Assembly: GCA_035533015.1 (NCBI GenBank)
Contig: DATLUQ010000019.1
Span: 1-64,000, forward strand
DNA: 64,000 bases
Direction of reading: 5' to 3'
Source of the DNA: Gemmatimonadaceae bacterium
GTDB taxonomy: Bacteria; Gemmatimonadota; Gemmatimonadetes; Gemmatimonadales; Gemmatimonadaceae
Shown here piece after piece: positions 23,185-31,000 of the stretch; positions within the stretch are counted from its first letter, which is position 1; every line of letters begins with the position of its first letter. The position numbers and the translations under genes are program-made. Below the pieces are notes generated by a model, which did no database searches, had not been told where the DNA came from, and saw only the letters and a program-made list of their open reading frames with translations.

Positions 23185-23213
23185 ATAATAACGCGCCGCG
23201 TTACTAGTGTCTA
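23185..23213 (-). promoter_or_regulatory. higBA promoter with embedded operator palindrome
   Basis: On the minus strand TAGACA (23213-23208) and TATTAT (23190-23185) are spaced 17 bases. The spacer and the -10 edge contain TAACGC-GGC-GCGTTA, an exact inverted repeat (23189-23203), positioned where bound HigA would block RNA polymerase. Strong for both elements by inspection. Confidence 0.65.
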
Positions 23214-23581
23214 GAGACCATCTGTAGCCCAGCTAACTACGAAACGTGCAGTCATAATATGCTGCAAGGCCGCGTGAATCCTTGCGGCCCTCCGCTGTCT
23301 ATCGTGTGGGGCTGACCGCCGGCAGGCAAGGCACGTCGCGGCGGCGTCTCATATTAGAGAGGTTAGAACGCCACGGCGGTGCACGACATGCTGCAGCGCC
23401 ACGCCGCCTAATGTGCACGGGCGAGCTCTCAGGACAGAGCATTCCCCGGGGGACCACTCGGGGACTCCGCCGCCCTGCCAGCGCCCCGGTAGCCTCGGCG
23501 ACGGACCAAATCCTCCCCTACACGCCGTCCACCCTCCCCTGATACCGCCATACCTCCGCTCGACGGACATTCCGAATAGAA
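23214..23581. other. Intergenic stretch without a recognisable gene
   Basis: Between the divergent higBA promoter and the first L,D-transpeptidase no reading frame carries a family signature. A hairpin (GGCCGC/GCGGCC, 23268-23289) and an AT-richer patch near 23250 are the only structures seen. It must hold the promoter for the transpeptidase gene, but no good -35/-10 pair stands out. Confidence 0.5.
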
Positions 23582-24865
23582 ATGTCGCCAACACGCGCGC
23601 GGCCACTGGCGGCCTTGCTGCTCCTGGTGTTCGCGACGACCTGCCAACCGGCGGCGCGGACCACTCCCGCGCCGGCGCCCGCACCGGCCGCCGCTGGCCC
23701 CGTGCATACCATCGCCACGCGCGATCCACGCCCGCCCACGGCCCGCTCATCCGCTGCACGGATCGTGGACACGCTTGCCGGCCGCCGCCCCGACTACCGC
23801 GCGCTGCTGCACGCCCTCGCCCGCTATCGCATGCTGGCCGCTGACTCGGGCGTCCCCACGGTCCCGATCCCCGACCACCTGCCGGTCCACCCGGGCGACT
23901 CGCTCGACATCATCCCCGCGCTCCGCGGCCGGCTTGCCGCTCTCGGCGACCTGGACCGCTCGGCGGCCATGAGCGATACCGTATACGAAGGCGCGCTGGT
24001 CGAAGGGGTCCGCCACTACCAGCGCCGCCACGGACTGCCCGACGACGGCGTCATAGGCCGCGAAACGCTGCTCGCCCTCCAGACCCCGATCGCCACGCGG
24101 GTCGCCCAGATCGAGGCCGCGCTCGCCGCCCTGCGCCGCGAACCGCGGGTGGACAGCGGCCCGTTCGTCATCGTCAACGTGCCCGCGTTCCGCCTGTTCG
24201 CCTGGGATGGCCTGCCCGACGACACGGCCCCGGCCCTCGAATCGCGCGTCATCGTGGGCCAAGCGGTCAAACGCGAAACGCCATCGCTCGCCAATCAGCT
24301 CCGCTACCTGGACTTCGGGCCCTACTGGGAGGTGCCGCGCAGCATCATCGTCGCCGAGATGATCCCCGCCATGCAGCACGACTCGCTCTACCTGCGCCGC
24401 CAGAACATGGAGCTGGTCGCGCGCGGCGACGTCGCGGTGGGCGATACGATTACCCCGGGAGCGCTCGACTCCCTGCGGTCGGGGATGCTGCGCGTGCGCC
24501 AACGCCCGGGCCCCAGCAACGCGCTGGGCCGCGTGAAGTTCGTCATCCCCAACGACAGCAACATCTACCTGCACGACACGCCCGACAAATCACTGTTCGC
24601 CCGTCCTCGGCGCGACTTCAGCCACGGATGCATCCGCGTGGAGCAGGCGCGCTCCCTCGCCATCTGGGCCGCCCGCGAGATCCCGACATGGACCGCCGAC
24701 AGCGTGGACACGGCACTCGCCGGCCCCGACTCGCGCCGAGTGGCGCTGCCCAGGCCCATCCCGGTGATCATCGAATACGTCACCGTGATGGCGGCCCAGG
24801 ATGGAACGGTGTGGTTCCTGCCGGATATATATGGTAGGACGGCGGACCCGCTAAACAGTTGGTGA
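23582..24865 (+). CDS. L,D-transpeptidase with peptidoglycan-binding domain
   Basis: 427 residues. A hydrophobic N-terminus with a cysteine (FATTCQPAA) suggests a lipoprotein; an Ala/Pro-rich linker follows. A PG_binding_1-like repeat is at about residues 140-165 (VRHYQRRHGLPDDGVIGRET), and the YkuD catalytic domain spans about 195-380, starting VNVPAFRLFAWD, with active-site FSHGCIRVEQ (Cys about residue 350). Domain order resembles the YcbB/LdtD type. It would form 3-3 cross-links or attach proteins to peptidoglycan in the periplasm. A second transpeptidase of another subfamily follows 29 bases downstream. Confidence 0.88.
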   Translation: MSPTRARPLAALLLLVFATTCQPAARTTPAPAPAPAAAGPVHTIATRDPRPPTARSSAARIVDTLAGRRPDYRALLHALARYRMLAADSGVPTVPIPDHLPVHPGDSLDIIPALRGRLAALGDLDRSAAMSDTVYEGALVEGVRHYQRRHGLPDDGVIGRETLLALQTPIATRVAQIEAALAALRREPRVDSGPFVIVNVPAFRLFAWDGLPDDTAPALESRVIVGQAVKRETPSLANQLRYLDFGPYWEVPRSIIVAEMIPAMQHDSLYLRRQNMELVARGDVAVGDTITPGALDSLRSGMLRVRQRPGPSNALGRVKFVIPNDSNIYLHDTPDKSLFARPRRDFSHGCIRVEQARSLAIWAAREIPTWTADSVDTALAGPDSRRVALPRPIPVIIEYVTVMAAQDGTVWFLPDIYGRTADPLNSW

Positions 24866-24893
24866 GGAATGCCGGGCGTTTCGCAGCCCGTGA

Positions 24894-25664
24894 TTGCTCG
24901 ACCGGCCGCGACCCGCTAGCCTGAGTAGTCTCCCGTTCAATTCGGAGTCCCACCTGCCTCGTGCGTCAACCCGCCTGAGGGCGGCGCTCGTATCAGTCGC
25001 CCTGTGCGTCCCGCTCTCCGGTGCTTTCGCCGCGGGGCTTTCGCGCATACCCGCGATGTTGCGCGCTCCGTACGTTCCCGACTCGGTCGCCACGGCGTCC
25101 ATCGCCGCCGCGGCGCGAGGCACGGGGCTTCGGCTTTCCGTCCTCCGCTCGGCGCTGGCCGGATACAGCAAGGCCGTGGCCGCGGGCGCCGTGCAGCGGG
25201 CGCTGCTCACGGTGATCGACTACTCGCTGCCCAGCCACGTCCGGCGGCTCTGGGTGCTGGACCTGGAGCACGGGAAGGTGCTGGCCCGCGAGTTCGTGGC
25301 CCACGGCCGCGGGAGCGGCGCCGACTCGGCATACCGTTTCTCAAATCGACCGAACAGCTACGCGTCCAGCCTGGGGACGTTCGTCACCGAGAACACGTAC
25401 CAGGGCGCCAACGGCCTCTCGCTTCGCCTGGACGGGCTCGACGCGGGACTCAACGACCACGCGCTGGACCGCGGTATCGTGATGCACGGCGCGTGGTACG
25501 TAAGCCAGCAGATGATCGCGCAGTACGGCCGGCTGGGTCGCAGCGAGGGATGCCCCGCGCTGAGCGAGCGCGCCGCGCGCAAGGTGATCCCGATGATCGC
25601 CGACGGGTCGGTGCTGTACGCGTACTACCCGACGCTGGCCAAGGGGCGGGGCGGGGGCGCGTAG
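24894..25664 (+). CDS. Murein L,D-transpeptidase catalytic domain protein (YkuD_2 type)
   Basis: 256 residues from a TTG; no ATG or GTG is usefully placed, so the start is uncertain. A signal-like segment (ALVSVALCVPLSGAFAAG) is followed by the YkuD_2 domain: YSLPSHVRRLWVLDLEHG, AHGRGSG, FSNRPNSYASSLGTFVTENT, HALDRGIVMHGAWYV and the active-site GRSEGCPAL (Cys about residue 220). This subfamily differs from the upstream gene and lacks a separate binding domain. Role in peptidoglycan remodelling is expected. The pair may act sequentially on the same substrate. It converges on a small lipoprotein gene with only 10 bases between stops. Confidence 0.85.
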   Translation: MLDRPRPASLSSLPFNSESHLPRASTRLRAALVSVALCVPLSGAFAAGLSRIPAMLRAPYVPDSVATASIAAAARGTGLRLSVLRSALAGYSKAVAAGAVQRALLTVIDYSLPSHVRRLWVLDLEHGKVLAREFVAHGRGSGADSAYRFSNRPNSYASSLGTFVTENTYQGANGLSLRLDGLDAGLNDHALDRGIVMHGAWYVSQQMIAQYGRLGRSEGCPALSERAARKVIPMIADGSVLYAYYPTLAKGRGGGA

Positions 25665-25674
25665 GCGAGAGCGA

Positions 25675-26112
25675 TCAGGGAGTGGAGTCGGGGCGAGCCC
25701 CGGTCGTGTCCACCTTGACGATCGGATCCTCGCGGTCGGCGATGGCGTTCAGGGAGTCGCAGAGGGGACCTCCGAACTCGAACGAGTGGCCGGCACGGGC
25801 GGCCCTGATCCGTTGGCGCTGCGCTTGCGCCTCCGGCTTAGCATAGATGGAGTCGTGAACCCCCTCGATACGGAGCACGGCTTCCCTGGATCCCAGTGCG
25901 CGTTCCATACGCACGGTCTCGCAGGTCAGCTGCTGCTCCAGGTCGAGCGGATTCGAATCGGTGAGCTGCTGGCGCAGGAGACGCGCGTACCGGTCGGCCG
26001 CATGCGGAAACGTCCTGAGCGTCGTGGGCGTACCCCGCGGCGGAGGCTCCGCGCAGCCGAGCAGGAGCGCGGCGACCACGAGCGTTCGGATCGAAACGGG
26101 AAGGTGCGGCAT
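25675..26112 (-). CDS. Small hypothetical lipoprotein
   Basis: 145 residues, ATG at 26112 with GGGAG six bases upstream. A hydrophobic segment ends at a lipobox (VAALLLGCAEP, Cys about residue 20). The mature part is short, charged and helical (ADRYARLLRQQLTDSNPLDL, QAQRQRIRAARAG) with two cysteines (LTCETV, PLCDSL). No family is recognised. It probably sits on the periplasmic leaflet of a membrane. It is divergent from the GT39 gene. Confidence 0.7.
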   Translation of the reverse strand: MPHLPVSIRTLVVAALLLGCAEPPPRGTPTTLRTFPHAADRYARLLRQQLTDSNPLDLEQQLTCETVRMERALGSREAVLRIEGVHDSIYAKPEAQAQRQRIRAARAGHSFEFGGPLCDSLNAIADREDPIVKVDTTGARPDSTP

Positions 26113-26266
26113 GGGGGGCTCCCGGGTGGATTCCGTGTCTCGTGATGATCCCCCGTGCATTGCCCATCCGCCACCGCCGCGCTAGGCTGGTGGAGTCTCC
26201 TGATCATCCGCGAGGTCCCCTCTGGCTGGTGCGTCGAACAGCTCGGCGGCGGCGCACGGGCGTGGC

Positions 26267-27796
26267 CTGTCGCGCGAAGCGAAAGCCGTCCTCCTCTTCA
26301 TCGCCGTCGGCATCGCCGCCCGCCTCGCCCTGGCTGCGGTGCTCGGGCTGGGCGTGGACGAATCATATGAAGTGGTGGTCTCCCGACTCCTGAGCTGGGG
26401 ATACCTCGACCACCCGCCGCTCTCGTTCTGGATGGCCCGCGTCGTGGCCGACCTCGCCCACAGCGAGAACCGCGTCCTGCTCCGGCTGCCGTTCATCCTC
26501 ACCTTTGCCGGCACCACGTGGCTGATGTTCAAGCTCGGCGCCCGCCTATTCGGCGAGCGCGCCGGGATGTACGCCGCGCTCCTGCTCAACCTCGCGCCGG
26601 TGTTCAGCCTCAGCACCGGCGGATGGATCCTTCCCGACGGCCCGCTCGACTTCGCGATGGTCGCTACCGCGCTCCTGCTCGTGCCGATCCTCGTCGAGAA
26701 CGACGAGGCGCATGCCTGGAAGTGGTGGCTGGCCGCCGGCGTCATGACGGGCGTGGCGATGCTCTCCAAGTACCACTCGGCGTTCTTGCTGCTCGGCACG
26801 GTGGCGTTCGTGGTCACGCGGCGCGAGGCGCGGAAGTGGCTCGCACGCCCGCACGCGTATGCGGCGGTGCTGATCGCGTTCGCGTTCTTCGCGCCGGTGG
26901 TGATCTGGAACGCGCACCACGGCTGGGTGTCGTTCAGGTTCCAGGGCGCCCGCGCCGAGCCCACACACGGGCACCACCTGCAGTCGCTGCTGCAGAACCT
27001 TGCGGGGCAGGCGGGCTACCTGCTGCCGTGGATCTGGGTGCCGCTCGTGATCGCGCTCTATCGCGGATTGCGCACGGGGCCGCGCGACGCGGGCAGATGG
27101 CTGCTCGTGTGCCTGGGCGCTGGACCGGTGTTCGTGTTCACGCTCGTCTCGCTGGGCGGCAATCCCGGACTCCCGCACTGGCCGGGGCCCGGATACCTGC
27201 TGCTGTTGCCGCTGGTGGGCGACGCGGCGGCGCGGTGGGAAGCGCGCGGCACGCCGCATCGCATCCGGATGCAGCGGTGGATCGCGGCCGCGGGCGTGGC
27301 GTTCGTGGGGCTCACGGCGATCGCGGCGAGCGACGTCGCCACGGGCTGGGCGGCGCGCGCAAGGCCCCAATGGTTCACGCGCGGCGATCCGTCGCTCGAA
27401 GCGTACGACTGGGCGGGACTGCGCACGGCGCTTGCGGCGCGCGGACTGCTGGCCGACACGAACCAGGTGATCGCCGCCACGCGGTGGATCGAAGGCGCCA
27501 AGATCGGCTACGCGATGGGGCCCGACTACCCGATCGTCTGCCTGAGCGACGACCCGCGCAGCTTCTTCTACCTGAATCCACCGGCGAGCTTCATTGGCCG
27601 CGACGCGCTGATCCTGGTGCAGGTGCCGCCCAAGGGGCTCACGCGCGACATCGTGAAGGAGTACGCGCCCTACTTCGCGTCGATCGTGCCCGCGGGCATG
27701 GTGCCCATCGAGCGCGGGGGCCGAGTGGCGTTCGAGGTCGCGGCGTACCGGGCGTGGGACATGCAGAAGCCCTATCCGGTGCCGCTGCCTCCGTAG
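26267..27796 (+). CDS. GT39-family membrane glycosyltransferase (ArnT/PMT-like)
   Basis: A GT-C fold enzyme that moves sugars from polyprenyl-phosphate donors on the outer side of the inner membrane. The first helix (AVLLFIAVGIAARLALAAVL) is followed by the catalytic GVDESYEV and DHPPLSFW of the family, then about ten further helices and a soluble C-terminal part. The start is a problem: the conserved first helix is coded from about 26270, but the first GTG in that frame is 26339 and there is no ATG, GTG or TTG upstream before a stop. I use a CTG at 26267 as the least bad choice; a sequence error or a rare start are alternatives. The acceptor substrate is unknown. Confidence 0.8.
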   Translation: MSREAKAVLLFIAVGIAARLALAAVLGLGVDESYEVVVSRLLSWGYLDHPPLSFWMARVVADLAHSENRVLLRLPFILTFAGTTWLMFKLGARLFGERAGMYAALLLNLAPVFSLSTGGWILPDGPLDFAMVATALLLVPILVENDEAHAWKWWLAAGVMTGVAMLSKYHSAFLLLGTVAFVVTRREARKWLARPHAYAAVLIAFAFFAPVVIWNAHHGWVSFRFQGARAEPTHGHHLQSLLQNLAGQAGYLLPWIWVPLVIALYRGLRTGPRDAGRWLLVCLGAGPVFVFTLVSLGGNPGLPHWPGPGYLLLLPLVGDAAARWEARGTPHRIRMQRWIAAAGVAFVGLTAIAASDVATGWAARARPQWFTRGDPSLEAYDWAGLRTALAARGLLADTNQVIAATRWIEGAKIGYAMGPDYPIVCLSDDPRSFFYLNPPASFIGRDALILVQVPPKGLTRDIVKEYAPYFASIVPAGMVPIERGGRVAFEVAAYRAWDMQKPYPVPLPP

Positions 27797-27878
27797 CGGG
27801 AACGAGAAGTCCGCCGACTCGACAGGCGAGAACGGACCGGCGAGATTGTGCGCAGCACTCTCCACCTTTCCCGCCAAC

Positions 27879-30656
27879 ATGATCTCCGACATCGTTCGCT
27901 CCCGCGCCGCCCTCGTCCTGGGCGCGCTGTGCGTCGCCGTTCCCGCCGCGTCGCAGCAGGTCAAGCCGCCACCCCGGGCGCCGGGTGCGCCGCCGGCAAT
28001 CGCCAAGCCCGTCTTCGACACCACGCAGACGACGATTCCCTTCTTTCCGCTTGGCAGTTCGCCACTCGCGCTCACCGGCGACGCACGCCGTGGGATGTTC
28101 ATCTCCGCCGTGGGCCGCAAGGCGATCGCCATGGGCACCGAGGACGGCACGCTGGAACTCTGGTCGTGGCCCATCAAGTGGCTGCACGACTTCAAGCTCT
28201 CGTTCCGCGTGCCCAAGTACACGGCGCCGATCCCCGGCGCCGAGGTCGCCGAGCGCGTGGAGGAGCGCCCCGAAGGCGTGACGATCACCTACGCGTACGA
28301 GCAGTTCACGGTCAAGGAGCACGTGTTCGTGCCGCTGGACAAGCCGGCGATCGTGATCCTGCTCGAGGTGGACGCGATAAGGCCGCTGGACATCATTGCG
28401 ACGTTCACGCCGGACATCCAGTACGCGTGGCCGGCAGGGCTGGGCGGTCAGTACCTGATCTGGGAACAGAACGCGCGCGCTTTCCTCTTTTCCGAGGGCA
28501 AGCGGCAGATCAACGCGTTCCTGGGGTCGCCCGCGGTGACCATGGCGTCGGACGTGCCGGCGCACATGCTTGCCGCCGCGCCGCCCGAGCTCGTGCTGGG
28601 CGTGGGGAGCGCGGCCGACCGGTACACGGCGCCGAAGCTCGGCGAGCCGCCGGGGCACAACGTCAACCTGCACGAGGCGTACATCCCGATCGTGCTCGCC
28701 GGCGGCGAGATGTCGCACGACTCGGCGCTGACCATGTACCGCGAACTCATCGTGCCCGGAGCGGCCGAGCGTGAGTGGAAGCGGGTCGTGGCGCACGAGG
28801 ACTCGATACGCAACACGATGTTCTCGCTCCACTCGCCCGACGCGATGTTGAACGAAGCCGTGGAGTACGCCAAGGTGAATCTCGACCAGGCGTACGTGTG
28901 CAATCCCGACATGGGGTGCGGGCTCGTGGCCGGGTACGGGTTGAGCGGCGCGGCCAGCGACCGGCCCGGGTTCGGCTGGTTCTTCGGGGGCGATGCGGCG
29001 ATCAACTCGTTCGCCATGGACGGGGCGGGGGAGGCGCTGCTCGTGCGCCAGGGAGCGCTGAAATTCTTCGCCAAATACCAGCGCGCCGACGGGAAGATCA
29101 CGCACGAACTGTCGCAGGGTGCGGGGCATGTGGACTGGTTCGACTATCCGTACCCGTATTACCACGGCGATACGACGCCCTTCTGGGTGCTGGCGTTCGG
29201 CGAATACTGGCGGCAGACCGCCGACACGGCGCTGGTCAAGGAGCTGTGGCCCAACCTCCACAAGGCCTACGAGTGGTCCAGGAACACCGACACCAACGGC
29301 GACGGGCTGATGGAAACGCCCACGGCGGGCGCCGGCGCGCTGGAGGTGGGCGACCTGCAGATCGGGATCCTGTCCGACGTCTACATGAACGGAGTGTGGA
29401 TCGCGTCGCTTGACCGGTTCGCGCAGATGGCGCGGGCGATGGGGCAGGGGGCGCTGGCCGACAGCGCGCTGGCCATCCGCGCCAGGGCGCTGCACACGAT
29501 GGAGTCCAAGTTCTGGCTGCCCAGGCTGGGGCAGTACGGGTTCGCGCTGCTGCAGGACGGGAGCGTGAACGAGAATCTCACCGCGTGGGCGGCCACCGCG
29601 ATGGGATTCAGCGTGTTCGACCAGGCGCACGGCGCCGAAATGGCGGCCAAGCTCGCGTCGAGCGACATCATGACCGACTGGGGCGCTCGGCCGCTCTCGG
29701 CGACGAGCCCGCTGTTCGACCCATTACACTACAATAATGGCGCCGTCTGGCCGTTCGTGACGGGATGGGTGTCGCTGGCCGAGTACAACTATCACAACCC
29801 CGCGGCGGGGTGGTTCGCGCTGGATGCCATTGCGCACACCACCTTCGACCAGTCGCTGGGGCACAACCCCGAGGTGATCTCGGGGCGGCTGTACAAGCCG
29901 CTCGACACGGCGGTACCGCAGCAATTCTTCGCGACCTCGATGGTGCTCACGCCGCTCATTCGCGGGCTGCTGGGCATCACGGTGGATGCGCCGGCACATC
30001 GCGTGACGCTCGCGCCGCACCTTCCGCCGGGGTGGGACTCGGTGGGCGTGGACAACGTACCGGTGGGCGCCGACAGACTCTCACTCATGATTCGCCGTTC
30101 GGCGGGCGAGATTTCCGTGGCCGCTCGTCGCTCGGGTGACGATCACACGCCGCTACAGGTGGTCTTCTCACCGGCGCTGCCGCTGGGCGCGCACGTGTCC
30201 GGTTCCGGTGTGGCGGCCGAGGTCACGCCGGGCGACGTGCACGCCACGGTGAGCGCCATGGTCGCGGCGTCGGCCACGCTGCGCGTGGCGTACAGTGGGG
30301 GTTGGAGCATTGTGCCGCCGGAGATGCCGGCGGTGATCGGCGAGCGGTCGCACGCGCCGCGGGTGCTGAGCGAGCGGTTGGTGCCGCGTGTAGCGGGATC
30401 GCCGCCGGCGTCGGAGCAGTACGAAGTCGCGTTGGAGGGACTGGCCGGGCAGACCTATACGTTTCGCATTGTCGCGCCCAGCCCTGGCGCGGCGCGCAAT
30501 CTGTCGGTCGCCGTCACTGCGGGCGCGGCGGCCAGGCTCGGTACGTGGGCCGGCGCTGACGGGCGAACGCTGCTGGTCACGTTCCCGACGGATGGCGCGA
30601 ATGCCGACGGCTACACGGCCGCCACGGTGACGATGCGCGGTCAGGGACGCCTGTAG
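27879..30656 (+). CDS. Secreted (alpha/alpha)6-barrel glycoside hydrolase
   Basis: 925 residues with a signal peptide ending PAASQQ. An N-terminal beta domain (about 40-290) precedes an (alpha/alpha)6 barrel, shown by YGLSGAASDRPGFGWFFGGD, KITHELSQGAGHVDW, TDTNGDGLMETP, GILSDVYMNGVWIASL and HYNNGAVWPFVTGWVSLAEY, motifs shared by amylo-1,6-glucosidase/GH15/GH63-like enzymes. Acidic residues in D-G-K-I-T-H-E and the later E of SLAEY are candidate catalysts. A C-terminal beta-sandwich ends the protein. It probably hydrolyses alpha-glucans or related oligosaccharides outside the cell. It follows the GT39 gene by 82 bases. Confidence 0.8.
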   Translation: MISDIVRSRAALVLGALCVAVPAASQQVKPPPRAPGAPPAIAKPVFDTTQTTIPFFPLGSSPLALTGDARRGMFISAVGRKAIAMGTEDGTLELWSWPIKWLHDFKLSFRVPKYTAPIPGAEVAERVEERPEGVTITYAYEQFTVKEHVFVPLDKPAIVILLEVDAIRPLDIIATFTPDIQYAWPAGLGGQYLIWEQNARAFLFSEGKRQINAFLGSPAVTMASDVPAHMLAAAPPELVLGVGSAADRYTAPKLGEPPGHNVNLHEAYIPIVLAGGEMSHDSALTMYRELIVPGAAEREWKRVVAHEDSIRNTMFSLHSPDAMLNEAVEYAKVNLDQAYVCNPDMGCGLVAGYGLSGAASDRPGFGWFFGGDAAINSFAMDGAGEALLVRQGALKFFAKYQRADGKITHELSQGAGHVDWFDYPYPYYHGDTTPFWVLAFGEYWRQTADTALVKELWPNLHKAYEWSRNTDTNGDGLMETPTAGAGALEVGDLQIGILSDVYMNGVWIASLDRFAQMARAMGQGALADSALAIRARALHTMESKFWLPRLGQYGFALLQDGSVNENLTAWAATAMGFSVFDQAHGAEMAAKLASSDIMTDWGARPLSATSPLFDPLHYNNGAVWPFVTGWVSLAEYNYHNPAAGWFALDAIAHTTFDQSLGHNPEVISGRLYKPLDTAVPQQFFATSMVLTPLIRGLLGITVDAPAHRVTLAPHLPPGWDSVGVDNVPVGADRLSLMIRRSAGEISVAARRSGDDHTPLQVVFSPALPLGAHVSGSGVAAEVTPGDVHATVSAMVAASATLRVAYSGGWSIVPPEMPAVIGERSHAPRVLSERLVPRVAGSPPASEQYEVALEGLAGQTYTFRIVAPSPGAARNLSVAVTAGAAARLGTWAGADGRTLLVTFPTDGANADGYTAATVTMRGQGRL

Positions 30657-30690
30657 CATCGCCGTCGGATTTCCGGAACCAAACTCGAAA

Positions 30691-30763
30691 CTGGGGCGGG
30701 TGGACTCGAACCACCAACTTCCTGATTAACAGTCAGGCGGTCTGCCAGTTGACCTACGCCCCA
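30691..30763 (-). tRNA. tRNA-Asn (GTT)
   Basis: Read on the minus strand, a 73-nt cloverleaf: 7-bp acceptor stem TGGGGCG/CGCCCCA, D arm GGTC...GACC, anticodon arm CCTGA-CTGTTAA-TCAGG with anticodon GTT, T arm with TTCGAGT, and discriminator G. CCA is not encoded. Confidence 0.97.
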
Positions 30764-30785
30764 TCAATGCTCCACGTGCACCGAC

Positions 30786-30943
30786 GAAAAAGCGCCCGCC
30801 GGGAGATCTGGCGGGCGCTGTGCATGCTCGGAACGTTGCGTGCGCGCTAGCCAGACCTCGGGAACGAGGTCCAATTGGGGCAATTATTGGAATTGCTGAA
30901 GGCGTGCGGCATCGTCGTTCGGATTCGTGAGTGAAAACTGTGG
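30786..30943 (-). ncRNA. Candidate small transcript (sRNA or micro-peptide mRNA)
   Basis: A predicted transcript of about 155 nt runs from a near-consensus promoter (30979-30951) to an intrinsic terminator (30819-30791 plus T-tract). Inside are a possible CAATT-loop-AATTG hairpin and a 7-bp stem with a TTCC tetraloop (GACCTCG/CGAGGTC, 30871-30854). A 21-codon frame, ATG at 30912 and stop at 30847, encodes a polar peptide ending SNSNNCPNWTSFPRSG but has no Shine-Dalgarno sequence. The unit lies between the CocE-type gene and tRNA-Asn. No known RNA family was recognised. Confidence 0.45.
30791..30819 (-). terminator. Intrinsic terminator of the small transcript
   Basis: Perfect 10-bp stem (AGCGCCCGCC/GGCGGGCGCT), 9-base loop, followed on the minus strand by a run of five to six T. 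Could also end transcripts reading through from the CocE-type gene at 31001. Confidence 0.85.
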
Positions 30944-30950
30944 GGACGGG

Positions 30951-30979
30951 AGGATACGCCGGAACTGGGAACCTGTCAA
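30951..30979 (-). promoter_or_regulatory. Near-consensus sigma-70 promoter of the small transcript
   Basis: TTGACA (30979-30974), 17-base spacer, TATCCT (30956-30951) on the minus strand, beginning 22 bases downstream of the CocE-type stop. It is the best -35/-10 pair noticed in the window. Transcription would start near 30943. Confidence 0.65.
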
Positions 30980-31000
30980 CCCGCCCGCCCCCTCGCACGC

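Noticed and set aside
21427-23210. Integron cassette array (DUF2164, GNAT, HigBA all on one strand)
   Set aside because: The gene content and orientation fit cassettes, but no attC sites with RYYYAAC/GTTRRRY cores were found after the stops, and no integrase gene is in the window.
23340-23420. attC-like inverted sequence (TTAGAACGCC ... CCGCCTAAT)
   Set aside because: The core order is reversed relative to attC and the bases at the recombination point do not fit, so it is treated as a chance inverted repeat.
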